The notes beneath the pieces were generated by a model. The model was not told where the DNA came from and did not search any database. It was given only the letters and a program-made list of their open reading frames with translations. This document shows, piece by piece, positions 8,218 to 16,858 of a DNA stretch of 37,500 nucleotides. The position numbers and the translations under genes were made by a program. How positions within the stretch are numbered: the first letter of the stretch is position 1; every line of letters begins with the position of its first letter. This stretch comes from Curtobacterium sp. MCBA15_008. GTDB taxonomy: Bacteria; Actinomycetota; Actinomycetes; Actinomycetales; Microbacteriaceae. Where the stretch lies: positions 1 through 37,500 of the forward strand of contig NZ_MJGN01000026.1 in the NCBI RefSeq assembly GCF_001865065.1, in the 5' to 3' direction.

Positions 8218-9383
8218 CGCTGGTCACGGAAACCGCAACCGAGCAGGACTTCCAGCAGCTCAAGGCCGAGGTCACCGAGTGGGTGCGCGGTCGCGGCGAG
8301 GAGTGGGCCGAGGAGATCGAGCGCACCGGCCAGGTCGCGCCCGAGCTCTTCCAGGAACTCAAGGACAACGGGTGGCTGTCGCTCGCGGCGCCGACCGAGC
8401 TCGGTGGCCGGGACATCCCGTTCTCGCGCTACCTCGAGGTCATGGAGATCGTCTCGCGTTCGCACGCGTCGATCCGCATGCTCGTCCACGTCATCAACGG
8501 CACCTGGCGTGCGATGGCGCCGTACGCGACGCCGGAGCAGATCGAGCAGGTCGTCAAGCCGAGCGTCGCGGGGGACAAGCTCGTCGCCTTCACGCTGACC
8601 GAGGCCACCGCCGGCACCGGCGCGGACCTCCGCACCACGGTCCGTCGCGAGGGCGACACCTACGTGATGAACGGCGAGAAGCACCTCATCACGTTCGGCG
8701 TGAAGGCCGACTACTGGCTCATCGCCGCGCGCCTCGAGGGCACCAGCGGCCAGGACGGCACGGTCGCGTTCCTGATGCCGAACTCCGGCCTGCCCGGGGC
8801 CGAGGTCATCGACGACTCCGACACGATGGGCATCCGCGGCACCGACCACGCGATCCTGCGGTTCACCGAGACGCCGATCCCGGCCAGCGCCCGCCTGGGC
8901 GAGGAGGGCCAGGGCCTCGAGGTCGCGCTCGGCGGGTTCCTGCTGCCGAGCCGCGTGTCCGTCGCGATGAGTGCCGTCGGCCTGGCCGAACGGGCGAACG
9001 AGCTCGCCGTCGAGTACGCGAACAAGCGCGAGACCTTCGGCAAGCGGCTCTCCAGCCGGCAGGCGATCCAGTTCTACCTGGCCGAGAACTACGCCGACAT
9101 CGCGGCCGCCCGCGCCCTGGTGCTCGAGGCTGCGCGCGCCTACGAAGAAGGCCGTCCGGACGCCGGCACCCTGTCGAGCGCCTCGAAGATGGTCGCCGTC
9201 GACATGCTCGCCCGGGTCACCGACAAGGCGCTGCAGGTGCACGGCGGCCAGGGCTACTGGAAGCGCAACGCGATCGAGCGCGTCTACCGCGACGCGCGCG
9301 CGCAGCGCTTCGAGGAGGGCACCAACGAGATCCAGAAGCTGGTCGTCGGCCGCGCCGTCGTGACCGGCCAGGCCGGGTTCTAG
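8214..9383 (+). CDS. Acyl-CoA dehydrogenase family protein
   Basis: FAD-dependent acyl-CoA dehydrogenase-fold enzyme of 389 aa, normal length. Visible motifs are FTLTEATAGTGADLRTTVRR (FAD/acyl-CoA binding, about 125-145), NGEKHLITFG, KRETFGKRLSSRQAIQF, LQVHGGQGYWK, and FEEGTNEIQ near the C-terminus, where E368 is in the usual catalytic-base position. Its start overlaps the stop of the fusion gene (ATGA), so the two are translationally coupled. In a biosynthetic cyclohexanecarboxyl-CoA route this enzyme could run as a reductase or isomerase on ring-unsaturated CoA esters, or oxidise a ring intermediate; the sequence does not decide. A general fatty-acid beta-oxidation role is the alternative, but no hydratase or thiolase genes accompany it. 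Confidence 0.9.
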   Translation: MTLVTETATEQDFQQLKAEVTEWVRGRGEEWAEEIERTGQVAPELFQELKDNGWLSLAAPTELGGRDIPFSRYLEVMEIVSRSHASIRMLVHVINGTWRAMAPYATPEQIEQVVKPSVAGDKLVAFTLTEATAGTGADLRTTVRREGDTYVMNGEKHLITFGVKADYWLIAARLEGTSGQDGTVAFLMPNSGLPGAEVIDDSDTMGIRGTDHAILRFTETPIPASARLGEEGQGLEVALGGFLLPSRVSVAMSAVGLAERANELAVEYANKRETFGKRLSSRQAIQFYLAENYADIAAARALVLEAARAYEEGRPDAGTLSSASKMVAVDMLARVTDKALQVHGGQGYWKRNAIERVYRDARAQRFEEGTNEIQKLVVGRAVVTGQAGF

Positions 9384-9399
9384 ACCGCACCCCAGTACC

Positions 9400-9441
9400 G
9401 GACTGGAGGCGCGGTGCGGCCCCGCACCGCGCCTCCCGTCC
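9400..9441. terminator. Intra-operon GC-rich hairpin (family copy)
   Basis: Arms 9400-9420 and 9421-9441 pair with a single mismatch (9404/9437). The core is GGAGGCGCGGTGCGG. It lies in the 88-nt gap between the dehydrogenase and the SDR gene. It may lower downstream transcription or protect the 3' end of an upstream mRNA segment. No T-tract follows. Confidence 0.75.
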
Positions 9442-9471
9442 GTCACCCACCACCGTCAGCAAAGGACTGCA

Positions 9472-10296
9472 GTGACCGACTCCACCAACGCTCCCATCGC
9501 ACTCATCACGGGCGCCTCGCGCGGCATCGGCCGCCTGCTCGCCCAGAAACTGGGCCAGCGCGGCGTCACCGTCGTCGTGACGTACAAGGGCAACGCCGAC
9601 CTGGCCGAGGAGTCGCTGGCCGACGTCAAGGCCGCCGGTGGGGACGGCATCACGGCGCAGGTCGACATCGAGCAGCCGGAGTCGATCGATGCGCTGTTCG
9701 ACCTGGTGCGGGACACCTACGGCCGCCTCGACTACTTCGTCGCGAACGCCGCCGCCAGCGCGTTCAAGCCGGTGAAGGAACTCAAGCTGCACCACCTCGA
9801 CCGCAGCTACGCCACGAACGCGCGCTCGTTCGTGCTCGGTGCGCAGCGTGCCGCCGAGCTGATGGACAAGGGCGGCCGGATCGTCGTCGTCACCTCGTAC
9901 GGATCGCTCCGCGCGTTCCCGACCTACGCCGCGCTCGGCGCCGCGAAGGCCATGAGCGAGTCCTACATGAAGTACATGGCGGTCGAGTTCGGTCCGCGGC
10001 AGATCACCGTCAACGCGGTGAACGGCGGCCTCATCGACACCGACTCGCTCGAGTACTTCTACACGAAGGTCCCCGGCCAGGCGCCGATCGAGACCGTCTA
10101 CGAGAAGCTGCCGCTGCAGCGCCCGGGCACCGCCGACGACATGGCCGACGCGGTGGACTTCCTGCTGTCCGACAAGGCGTCGTACATCACGGGACAGGTC
10201 CTGTCGGTCGACGGTGGCCTGACCGTCATCGCACCGCCGTACTGGGCGGACACCACCTCGCCGCTCCGCGACGCCGTGCTCCCCGCGGCAGAATAG
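9472..10296 (+). CDS. SDR-family enoyl-CoA reductase-like oxidoreductase (ChcA/FabL-like)
   Basis: NAD(P)H-dependent short-chain dehydrogenase/reductase of 274 aa. The nucleotide-binding motif is TGASRGIG (13-20), followed by ANAAAS (91-96), S142, Y152 and K159. Tyrosine and lysine are spaced Y-X6-K, the pattern of enoyl reductases such as FabI and FabL, not the Y-X3-K of ketoreductases. This fits an enoyl-CoA reductase like ChcA, the 1-cyclohexenylcarbonyl-CoA reductase of Streptomyces collinus (280 aa, same superfamily). The GTG start at 9472 has AAAGGA 5 nt upstream. The next gene begins 4 nt after its stop. The alternative is a FabL-type enoyl-ACP reductase for fatty-acid synthesis; the operon context favours ring enoyl-CoA reduction. 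Confidence 0.85.
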   Translation: MTDSTNAPIALITGASRGIGRLLAQKLGQRGVTVVVTYKGNADLAEESLADVKAAGGDGITAQVDIEQPESIDALFDLVRDTYGRLDYFVANAAASAFKPVKELKLHHLDRSYATNARSFVLGAQRAAELMDKGGRIVVVTSYGSLRAFPTYAALGAAKAMSESYMKYMAVEFGPRQITVNAVNGGLIDTDSLEYFYTKVPGQAPIETVYEKLPLQRPGTADDMADAVDFLLSDKASYITGQVLSVDGGLTVIAPPYWADTTSPLRDAVLPAAE

Positions 10297-10300
10297 GCGC

Positions 10301-12418
10301 ATGAGCAGCGTCGCTTCCGCCCCCGTCGTGCCGGACTCCCTCCGGACCGTCGCGTCACCCTGGACCCTCGGCCCCCTGCACCTGGCGAACCGGGTGGTGA
10401 TGGGGTCGATGCACACCGGGCTCGAGGTGCACGACGACGGTGGGGCCGGCATGGCGGCGTTCTACCGCGAGCGTGCTGCCGGCGGCGCCGCGTGCATCAT
10501 CACGGGTGGCATCGCGGTGAGCGACGAGGCCCGTGGCGGCCCGGACTTCGCCGTGTTCGGCGTCGGGGGAGCGGACGAGCGGTTCCGTGCCGCGGTCGAG
10601 GCCGTGCACGACGAGGGCTCCGTCATCCTCGCGCAGCTCTTCCACGCCGGGCGGTACGCGCTCGCGTCGGGGATGGTCGACCGGCACGGCGACCCGCAGC
10701 GCGTGGTGGCACCGTCGGCCCTGCCGTGGGCGGCCGCGCGCGGGGTCGTGCCCGACGCGTTGACGGGCGCCGAGGTCGAGCGGACCATCGAGGACTTCGC
10801 GACCGCTGCGCGCACCGCCCGGGACATCGGGTTCGACGGCGTCGAGATCATGGCGTCCGAGGGCTACCTGATCAACCAGTTCCAGTCGCCGCTGACGAAC
10901 CTGCGCGACGACGAGTGGGGCGGTTCCCCGGAGCGCCGGCGGCGGTTCGCGATCGAGGTCGTCCGCGCCGTGCGGTCCGCCGTGCCCGACCTGGCGGTGA
11001 CGATCCGGCTCTCCGGCGCCGACCTGATGCCGGGGTCCTCGACGGACGACGACGTCGACGCCCTGGTGCACGACCTGCTGCCGCTCGGGCTCGACGGGAT
11101 CTCGGTCGGCATCGGCTGGCACGAGTCCCGCACGCCGACCGTGCAGGCCGCGGTGCCGCACGGGGCTTGGCTCGCGTACGCAGCGCGCATCGCCGGGGTC
11201 GTCCGCGCGTCGCCGTACCCGGACGTCCGGGTGATCGCGTCGAACCGGATGACGGACCTGCGCGACGGCGAGGCCGTGCTGGCCGACGGGCTCATCGACG
11301 CGGTGGCGCTCGCCCGGCCGTTCCTCGCCGACCCGGCGATCGTGTCCCGCTCGCTCGACGGCCGGTTCGGGCTCGTGAACACCTGCATCGGCTGCAACCA
11401 GGCGTGCCTCGACCGGTCGATCGTGGGCCAGCCGGTGTCCTGCCTGGTCAACCCGCGCGCCGGCCGCGAGGTCGCGTTCCCGGCCCGTCCGACGACGGAG
11501 CCGAAGCGCGTCGACGTGGTCGGCGGTGGGCCGGCCGGACTCGCGGCCGCCGTCGACGCTGCACGCCGCGGGCACACCGTGACGCTCTGGGAGGCCGCCG
11601 ACCGGCTCGGCGGCCAGTTCGAGCTCGCCGCGCTCGTACCGGGCAAGGAGGACTACGCCGCCACGGTCCGCTCGGCCCGTGCGGAACTCGAGGAGCGCGG
11701 CGCGACCGTCCACCTCGGTCGGGCCGCGACCGCAGCCGACCTGGCCGACAGCGACGCCGTCGTGCTCGCGCCCGGGGTGGTCCCGCGCACCGTCGACATC
11801 CCGGGGTCGTCGCTGCCGCACGTCCGAACCTACGAGCAGGCGCTCCGCGAGGGCGTCCCCGCGGGCACCGTCGCGGTGATCGGCGGCGGGGGGATCGGCG
11901 TCGACACCGCGGCGTTCCTCACCGAGTCGCCCGACGAGGCGCAGCGTGCGACGCAGTTCGCCGCCCGCTGGGACCTCGACGTGTCCGAGGTCGTCGTCGG
12001 CGACGTGCCGCAACGGCTCCCCGCCGCGACCCGCACGCTCCGACCCGGCAGCGACGTCACCGTGCTCCGACGCTCGGGCAAGTTCGGCCAGGGGATCGGC
12101 ATCACGTCCCGCTGGGTCGCGATCGGTCGGCTCCGCGACGCCGGCGTGCACATGGTCGGCGGTGTGCAGGAGTACCTGCGCATCGAGCCGGGCACGCTCT
12201 GGATCCGCGACGAGCACGGCGACGAGCAGGCGGTCCCCGCCGACCACGTCGTGCTCTGCGCCGGGCAGGAACGCGGGCCGGTCGACGGACTCGTGGCCGG
12301 TCTCCGGGACGCCGGTGTGCCGCACGCCGTCGTCGGTGGGGCCCGCGACGCGCGGAACGTGGACGCGGTCCGCGCGACCTCCGAGGCACTCGAAGCGGTC
12401 CGACGACTCGCCCCGTAG
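10301..12418 (+). CDS. FadH-like 2,4-dienoyl-CoA reductase (FMN/FAD/4Fe-4S oxidoreductase)
   Basis: A 705-aa multidomain flavoenzyme like E. coli FadH (NADPH:2,4-dienoyl-CoA reductase). An Old-Yellow-Enzyme TIM barrel opens with [13 protein letters not shown] (30-42) and carries Y189 (SEGYLINQF) and H274 (GWHESRTPT), matching the FadH catalytic pair. The 4Fe-4S cysteines are C362, C365, C369 and C381 ([10 protein letters not shown]...SCLVNP). The FAD site is [12 protein letters not shown] (about 406-417), with a second GGGGIG dinucleotide site near 525. It starts 4 nt after the SDR gene and ends the operon. In a shikimate-to-cyclohexanecarboxyl-CoA route it could reduce ring dienoyl-CoA intermediates. 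Degradation of unsaturated fatty acids is the alternative role. Confidence 0.92.
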   Translation: MSSVASAPVVPDSLRTVASPWTLGPLHLANRVVMGSMHTGLEVHDDGGAGMAAFYRERAAGGAACIITGGIAVSDEARGGPDFAVFGVGGADERFRAAVEAVHDEGSVILAQLFHAGRYALASGMVDRHGDPQRVVAPSALPWAAARGVVPDALTGAEVERTIEDFATAARTARDIGFDGVEIMASEGYLINQFQSPLTNLRDDEWGGSPERRRRFAIEVVRAVRSAVPDLAVTIRLSGADLMPGSSTDDDVDALVHDLLPLGLDGISVGIGWHESRTPTVQAAVPHGAWLAYAARIAGVVRASPYPDVRVIASNRMTDLRDGEAVLADGLIDAVALARPFLADPAIVSRSLDGRFGLVNTCIGCNQACLDRSIVGQPVSCLVNPRAGREVAFPARPTTEPKRVDVVGGGPAGLAAAVDAARRGHTVTLWEAADRLGGQFELAALVPGKEDYAATVRSARAELEERGATVHLGRAATAADLADSDAVVLAPGVVPRTVDIPGSSLPHVRTYEQALREGVPAGTVAVIGGGGIGVDTAAFLTESPDEAQRATQFAARWDLDVSEVVVGDVPQRLPAATRTLRPGSDVTVLRRSGKFGQGIGITSRWVAIGRLRDAGVHMVGGVQEYLRIEPGTLWIRDEHGDEQAVPADHVVLCAGQERGPVDGLVAGLRDAGVPHAVVGGARDARNVDAVRATSEALEAVRRLAP

Positions 12419-12425
12419 CGAGTCG
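12404..12425 (+). terminator. Weak hairpin overlapping the stop codon of the FadH-like gene
   Basis: CGACTCGC (12404-12411) pairs with GCGAGTCG (12418-12425) around a 6-nt loop. It has no T-tract, so it is at best a weak terminator between the operon and rpsP. Confidence 0.3.
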
Positions 12426-12449
12426 ACTCGCATCCGGCCCGGGAATCTG

Positions 12450-12456
12450 TAAGAAT
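12450..12456 (+). promoter_or_regulatory. Likely -10 element of the rpsP operon
   Basis: TAAGAAT lies in the 164-bp gap before rpsP and would give a leader of about 120 nt. The gap 12419-12582 is also less GC-rich near rpsP (CAACCACAACATCACGCAAC). No clear -35 box is seen. Confidence 0.5.
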
Positions 12457-12582
12457 GAACGGTCGAATCGCGCCTGCTCGACCCTCTATCCAGCTGTGCG
12501 CGACTCATTCCGAGCTTTCACCGTGTGTGCCCCCACGCCCGCGGTTCCGGTTCAACCACAACATCACGCAACAGGAGTAATT

Positions 12583-12993
12583 GTGGCTGTCAAGATCCGT
12601 CTCAAGCGCCTCGGCAAGATCCGTGCGCCGTACTACCGCATCGTCGTCGCCGACTCGCGCACCAAGCGCGATGGTCGAGTGATCGAGGAGATCGGCAAGT
12701 ACCACCCCACCGAGGAGCCCTCGTTCATCGAGGTCAAGTCCGACCGTGCGCAGTACTGGCTCGGCGTCGGCGCGCAGCCGACCGAGCAGGTCGCGGCGCT
12801 CCTCAAGCTCACCGGCGACTGGGCCAAGTTCAAGGGCGAGAAGGACACCGAGTCCAAGGTCAAGGTCAAGCAGCCGAAGGAGCCCTTCGTCGTCGACTCG
12901 TCGAAGAAGGCCGTCCTGAAGCCCAAGTCGGAGAAGAAGGCCCCGGCCGCTCCGGCCGAGGCCGACGACGCAGCAGAGACGACCGAGGCGTAA
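12583..12993 (+). CDS. rpsP: 30S ribosomal protein S16
   Basis: Small-subunit ribosomal protein that binds 16S rRNA and helps assembly. The 136-aa product has the conserved core [24 protein letters not shown] in its first 30 residues (quoted in part: [16 protein letters not shown]), then [12 protein letters not shown]. It carries the actinobacterial Lys/Ala/Glu-rich tail from about residue 85. The GTG start has CAGGAG 5 nt upstream. It leads the rpsP-khpA-rimM-trmD operon. Confidence 0.97.
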   Translation: MAVKIRLKRLGKIRAPYYRIVVADSRTKRDGRVIEEIGKYHPTEEPSFIEVKSDRAQYWLGVGAQPTEQVAALLKLTGDWAKFKGEKDTESKVKVKQPKEPFVVDSSKKAVLKPKSEKKAPAAPAEADDAAETTEA

Positions 12994-12997
12994 TTCC

Positions 12998-13234
12998 TTG
13001 CTCGCTTCCGCGCTGACGCACCTCGTCAAGGGGATCGTCGATCACCCTGACGACGTGCGCGTCGCCAGCTCCACCTCCCCACGCGGCGAGGTCCTCGAGG
13101 TGCGTGTGCACCCCGAGGACCTCGGCCGCGTGATCGGTCGCGCCGGACGGACCGCAAAGGCGCTGCGCACCCTCGTCTCGGCTCTCGCCGACGGCAAGCG
13201 GGTGCGTGTCGACGTGGTCGACACCGATTCCTAG
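12998..13234 (+). CDS. khpA: KH-domain RNA-binding protein KhpA
   Basis: Small single-KH-domain RNA-binding protein of 78 aa. The GxxG loop is VIGRAGRTAKA (G47-G50), preceded by VLEVRVHPEDLG. The family sits between rpsP and rimM in many Gram-positive bacteria and influences RNA metabolism and cell elongation. The start is a TTG at 12998, 4 nt after the rpsP stop. GAGG lies about 9 nt upstream inside the end of rpsP, and the first residues (LASALTHLVKGIVDHPDDV) match the family N-terminus. No other start in this frame fits. Confidence 0.92.
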   Translation: MLASALTHLVKGIVDHPDDVRVASSTSPRGEVLEVRVHPEDLGRVIGRAGRTAKALRTLVSALADGKRVRVDVVDTDS

Positions 13235-13799
13235 GGAGACGACCCAGCTCCGGGTGGGTCGCATCACGAAGGCGCACGGGCTCAAGGGCGGCATCAAGCT
13301 CGAGCTCTACACCGACGACCCGGATCGTCGGTTCACCCCGGGCGCCACCTTCACGCTCCAGGTCCCCGACGACTCACCGTGGTCGGGCAAGACCCTCGAG
13401 CTGGACGAACTCCGCTGGTACAACGGTCACCCCGTCGCGTTCTTCGCCGGGATCGACGACCGCACCGCGGCCGAGTCCCTGGCCCGCATCATCCTGTGGG
13501 TCGAACAGGACGCCGACGCCGTGACCGGCGAGGACGACGCCTGGTACGACCACCAGCTGGTCGGGCTCCGCGTCCTCCGCGACGGCGTCGAGGTCGGCAC
13601 CGTCGCACGCGTCGACCACCTGCCCGCGCAGGACCTGCTCGCGATCGACACCCCGTCTCGCGGCGAGGTCCTCGTGCCGTTCGTCTCGGCGATCGTGCCC
13701 GCGGTCGACATCGCGGCCGGCACCGTCACGGTGACGCCGCCGCAGGGGCTGTTCGAGGACCCCGAGGACACCTCGCGCCCCGAGACGGTCACGGACTAG
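13206..13799 (+). CDS. rimM: Ribosome maturation factor RimM
   Basis: 16S rRNA processing/assembly factor that binds S19 and helps 30S head maturation. Of 197 aa as called, with the N-terminal RimM fold [20 protein letters not shown] and a C-terminal PRC-barrel ([14 protein letters not shown] ... [13 protein letters not shown]). The start is uncertain. The GTG at 13206 overlaps khpA by 29 bp and includes the full first strand. The next GTG (13254) falls immediately at VGRIT, with GGGAG rather far upstream (15 nt). I keep 13206. It is followed by trmD after 5 nt. Confidence 0.9.
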   Translation: MSTWSTPIPRETTQLRVGRITKAHGLKGGIKLELYTDDPDRRFTPGATFTLQVPDDSPWSGKTLELDELRWYNGHPVAFFAGIDDRTAAESLARIILWVEQDADAVTGEDDAWYDHQLVGLRVLRDGVEVGTVARVDHLPAQDLLAIDTPSRGEVLVPFVSAIVPAVDIAAGTVTVTPPQGLFEDPEDTSRPETVTD

Positions 13800-13804
13800 T
13801 CCCC

Positions 13805-14497
13805 GTGCGGATCGACATCGTCACGATCTTCCCGGAGTTCTTCTCCGTGCTCGACGTGTCCCTGCTGGGCAAGGCCCGGCAGGACGGACTGCTCGACGTG
13901 CATGTGCACGACCTGCGGAAGTGGACGACCGACCGACACCGCACCGTCGACGACACCCCGTACGGCGGGGGAGCGGGCATGGTCATGAAGCCCGAGCCGT
14001 GGGCGCAGGCGCTGGACGCCCTGTTGCGGCCGGACGGCTCGTCGACCCTGGTCGTCCCGACGCCCGCCGGCACGCCCTTCACGCAGTCCATCGCGCGCTC
14101 GCTCGCGTCGACGGCCGACCACCTCGTGTTCGCCTGCGGGCGCTACGAGGGCATCGACGCCCGCGTCTTCGAGTGGGCAGCGTCGCGTTGCTCGGTCGTC
14201 GAACTCTCGCTCGGCGACTACGTGCTGAACGGCGGCGAGGTCGCCGCGATGGCGATGATCGAGGCCGTCGGGCGACTCGTGCCCGGGGTCGTCGGCAACC
14301 CCGAGTCCCTCGTCGAGGAATCCCACGAGGACGGCCTCCTCGAGTACCCCTCGTACACGAAGCCCGCCTCGTGGCGCGGCCTCGACGTGCCGGACGTGCT
14401 GCTGAGCGGCCACCACGCGCGTGTCGGTGCCTGGCGGCACGAGCAGCAGGTGGAGCGGACGCGGCGCGTCCGTCCGGACCTGCTGCCGCCTGCCTGA
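13805..14497 (+). CDS. trmD: tRNA (guanine-N1-)-methyltransferase TrmD
   Basis: SAM-dependent enzyme that methylates G37 of tRNAs and prevents +1 frameshifting. The 230-aa product is of the SPOUT family: [13 protein letters not shown] at the N-terminus, [17 protein letters not shown], the trefoil-knot segment [13 protein letters not shown], then [16 protein letters not shown] and a C-terminal domain with RPDLL. The GTG start lies 5 nt after the rimM stop. It is the last gene of the rpsP operon and is convergent with map. Confidence 0.97.
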   Translation: MRIDIVTIFPEFFSVLDVSLLGKARQDGLLDVHVHDLRKWTTDRHRTVDDTPYGGGAGMVMKPEPWAQALDALLRPDGSSTLVVPTPAGTPFTQSIARSLASTADHLVFACGRYEGIDARVFEWAASRCSVVELSLGDYVLNGGEVAAMAMIEAVGRLVPGVVGNPESLVEESHEDGLLEYPSYTKPASWRGLDVPDVLLSGHHARVGAWRHEQQVERTRRVRPDLLPPA

Positions 14498-14532
14498 CCG
14501 GTTGGCGCGCTTGCCTGCTGGAAGGATTTCGG

Positions 14533-14580
14533 GCTGAGCGACACTCCTCGCGGTTCGTTCCGCGTGAACTGTCGTTGAGC
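14533..14580. repeat. Inverted repeat, CTGAGCGACA family, copy 2
   Basis: Imperfect hairpin with GGCTGAGCGACACT on the left and AACTGTCGTTGAGC on the right. It shares sequence, and the same internal C/C mismatch (14544/14569), with the copy at 57-102. It lies between the convergent genes trmD and map, next to the hairpin at 14605. Confidence 0.65.
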
Positions 14581-14604
14581 ACGAAACCCGGCTCCGGCGC
14601 GTCT

Positions 14605-14644
14605 GCCTGGAGGCACGGGGCGGGCTGGCACCGCGCCTCCAGGC
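14605..14644. terminator. GC-rich hairpin between trmD and map (family copy)
   Basis: GCCTGGAGGC (14605-14614) pairs exactly with GCCTCCAGGC (14635-14644), with an imperfect CACGG/CCGCG inner stem. It lies between convergent genes and could serve both. It belongs to the same family as 3525-3570. Confidence 0.7.
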
Positions 14645-14647
14645 CCG

Positions 14648-15430
14648 CTACTGGTCGCGCTGGGCGCGACGGAGGGTCAGCACCTCGGGACCGGTCTCGG
14701 TCACCGCGACGGTGTGCTCGACGTGGGCGGCACGGGAGCCGTCGACGCTCTTGAGCGTCCAGCCGTCGGCGTCCTGGTAGAGCTCGTCGGTGCCCTGCAT
14801 GAGCCACGGCTCGATCGCGACCACGAGACCCGGCCGCAGCTTGAGCCCGCGACCCGGACGCCCGTCGTTCGGCACGTGCGGGTCACCGTGCATCGTGTGG
14901 CCCACGCCGTGTCCGCCGAACTGCAGGTTCACGTCGTAGCCGCCGTCGTGCGCGACCCGACCGATCGCGTACGACACGTCACCGAGCTTGTTGCCGGGTC
15001 GGAACTGCGCGATGCCCGCGACCAGCGCGCGCTCGACGGTGTCGATGAGGGTCTGGTCCTCGTCGCGGGGCGTCCCCACCTGCACCGAGACGGCGGAGTC
15101 GGCGACCCAGCCATCCACGCTCGCGGCGAAGTCGAGACTGACGAGGTCGCCGTCCACGAGCGTGTAGTCGTGCGGCAGCCCGTGCAGCGCCGCGTCGTTC
15201 ACGGACGTGCAGAGGTTCTTGCCGAACGGCGACTGGCCGAACGACGGGTGGTAGTCGACGTAGCAGCTCTCGGCGCCCCGGTCGGCGATCAGCTTCGCGG
15301 CGACGCGGTCGAGGTCCAGGAGGTTCACGCCGACGTCGACGGTGTCGAGCAGCTCGTCGAGGACGTCGGCCACGAACCGGCCGGCGACACGCAAGCCGTC
15401 CAGCTCGGCGGGGGTGCGGAGTTCGATCAT
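14648..15430 (-). CDS. map: Type I methionine aminopeptidase
   Basis: Removes the initiator methionine from nascent proteins. The 260-aa product has the five metal ligands expected for MetAP: D100 (VSLDFAAS), D111 (VADSAVSV), H174 (FGGHGVGH), E207 (VAIEPW) and E238 (HVEHTVAV), plus H83 (ALHGLP) near the substrate. The ATG at 15430 has AGGA about 8 nt upstream on the minus strand. It is a single gene, convergent with trmD and divergent from rplS. Confidence 0.97.
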   Translation of the reverse strand: MIELRTPAELDGLRVAGRFVADVLDELLDTVDVGVNLLDLDRVAAKLIADRGAESCYVDYHPSFGQSPFGKNLCTSVNDAALHGLPHDYTLVDGDLVSLDFAASVDGWVADSAVSVQVGTPRDEDQTLIDTVERALVAGIAQFRPGNKLGDVSYAIGRVAHDGGYDVNLQFGGHGVGHTMHGDPHVPNDGRPGRGLKLRPGLVVAIEPWLMQGTDELYQDADGWTLKSVDGSRAAHVEHTVAVTETGPEVLTLRRAQRDQ

Positions 15431-15449
15431 GCGTCCATCCTCGCGCGTT

Positions 15450-15477
15450 TTGCGCCGGTCGTTCTCTGTGGCAAGAT
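15450..15477 (+). promoter_or_regulatory. Possible rplS promoter
   Basis: TTGCGC (15450-15455), a 16-nt spacer and CAAGAT (15472-15477). This would give a leader of about 110 nt before rplS. The assignment is by eye. Confidence 0.4.
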
Positions 15478-15595
15478 GGGTAGCCGTGCCCTGGCTGGAC
15501 TCTGCCACGGGGGAGTCGCCGACACCGGGCACACACACCACTTACCGAAATCGATCCGCGGCGACCCGTGTGCGTCCGCAGAGAGTGACCCAATC

Positions 15596-15952
15596 ATGAG
15601 CCAGCTCCTCGACCACGTCGACGCAGCATCGCTGCGCACCGACGTCCCGGACTTCCGTCCCGGCGACACCATCAAGGTGCACGTCAACATCATCGAAGGC
15701 ACGCGCTCGCGTGTCCAGGTGTTCCAGGGCGTCGTCATCGGCCGCCAGGGTCACGGCCTCGGCGAGACCTTCAAGGTCCGCAAGGTGAGCTTCCAGGTCG
15801 GCGTCGAGCGCTGGTTCCCGGTGCACTCGCCGATCATCGACCACATCGAGATCGTCACCAAGGGTGACGTCCGTCGTGCGAAGCTCTACTACCTCCGCGA
15901 GCTCCGCGGCAAGGCGGCCCGCCGCAAGATCAAGGAGAAGCGCGACAACTGA
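15596..15952 (+). CDS. rplS: 50S ribosomal protein L19
   Basis: Large-subunit protein at the 30S-50S interface. The 118-aa product has [26 protein letters not shown], quoted as [11 protein letters not shown] and RSRVQVFQG, then [14 protein letters not shown] and the C-terminal [20 protein letters not shown]. Length is normal. It is separated from trmD by map on the other strand, although rplS often follows trmD directly in other bacteria. Confidence 0.98.
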   Translation: MSQLLDHVDAASLRTDVPDFRPGDTIKVHVNIIEGTRSRVQVFQGVVIGRQGHGLGETFKVRKVSFQVGVERWFPVHSPIIDHIEIVTKGDVRRAKLYYLRELRGKAARRKIKEKRDN

Positions 15953-16114
15953 TCGCCTTCACAGCGAGCGTCCGCGAGCCGGACTCCGCTGTCGGCCCCT
16001 CGTCCATGTACGGTTGTGCATCGACGGGGGGCCTTCTCCGTGCTGGCTCCTCGCGGGACCCGCGGGGTCGTGACGGCCCCGTCGTGGGCTTGTGGTGTGT
16101 GAACGAGAGCGGAA

Positions 16115-16858
16115 ATGACGGACACGACTGACGAAACCGGGCAGCGGCCCCGGATCGAGAAGCGGCGCAACGGTGTCCTCACCTTCATCCGTGACCTCGT
16201 CATCATCTTCCTCGCGGCACTGCTCGTGTCGTTCCTCGTCAAGACGTTCCTGATCCGGTCGTTCTACATCCCGTCGGCGTCGATGGAGAACACGCTGCAG
16301 ATCAACGACCGGGTGATCGTCAACGAACTCGTCCCGAACGTGGTCTCGCTGAAGCGCGGCGACGTGGTGGTCTTCAAGGACCCGGGCGGGTGGCTCACCG
16401 GATCCGACGTGCCGAACGTCACGCCGGACACCCAGCCCGCCAAGGCCATCGACTGGCTCCTGACGCAGGTCGGACTCGGCACCGGCGACAGCGACGACCA
16501 CCTCATCAAGCGGGTCATCGGCCTGCCGGGTGACAAGGTCTCCTGCTGCAACGACCTCGGACAGATGTCCGTCAACGGCGTCCCGATCAAGGAGCCGTAC
16601 CTCAAGCTCCCCGCCGGTGCCCCCGCCTCGGCGACCGACTTCTCCGTCACCGTGCCGAAGGGCACCATCTGGGTGATGGGCGACAACCGGAACGACTCGA
16701 AGGACTCCCGGTACAACGGCGACACGCCCTCGAAGGGGTTCGTCCCGCTGTCCGACGTCACCGGACGGGCGTTCGTGATCTCCTGGCCGTCCAGCCGGTG
16801 GACCTGGCTCGACGACCACCCCGAGGTCTTCGCCGGCGTGGAGGAGAAGGACGAGTGA
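16115..16858 (+). CDS. lepB: Signal peptidase I
   Basis: Membrane-bound serine protease that cleaves signal peptides from secreted proteins. The 247-aa product has one N-terminal membrane helix (about 24-47), the catalytic serine S56 in PSASMENTL, the catalytic lysine K132 in DHLIKRVIGLPGD, and the MGDNRNDSKDSR box. An insertion (about 92-125) between the catalytic boxes is common in actinobacteria. It overlaps rnhB as GTGA, forming a two-gene operon. The preceding 162-bp gap holds no clear promoter or terminator beyond short GC-rich symmetry near 16061-16085. Confidence 0.96.
   Translation: MTDTTDETGQRPRIEKRRNGVLTFIRDLVIIFLAALLVSFLVKTFLIRSFYIPSASMENTLQINDRVIVNELVPNVVSLKRGDVVVFKDPGGWLTGSDVPNVTPDTQPAKAIDWLLTQVGLGTGDSDDHLIKRVIGLPGDKVSCCNDLGQMSVNGVPIKEPYLKLPAGAPASATDFSVTVPKGTIWVMGDNRNDSKDSRYNGDTPSKGFVPLSDVTGRAFVISWPSSRWTWLDDHPEVFAGVEEKDE

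Noticed and set aside
8214..12418. Fatty-acid beta-oxidation operon
   Set aside because: A dehydrogenase and a FadH-like enzyme are present, but hydratase, 3-hydroxyacyl dehydrogenase and thiolase are missing and an EPSP-synthase-like domain leads the operon.
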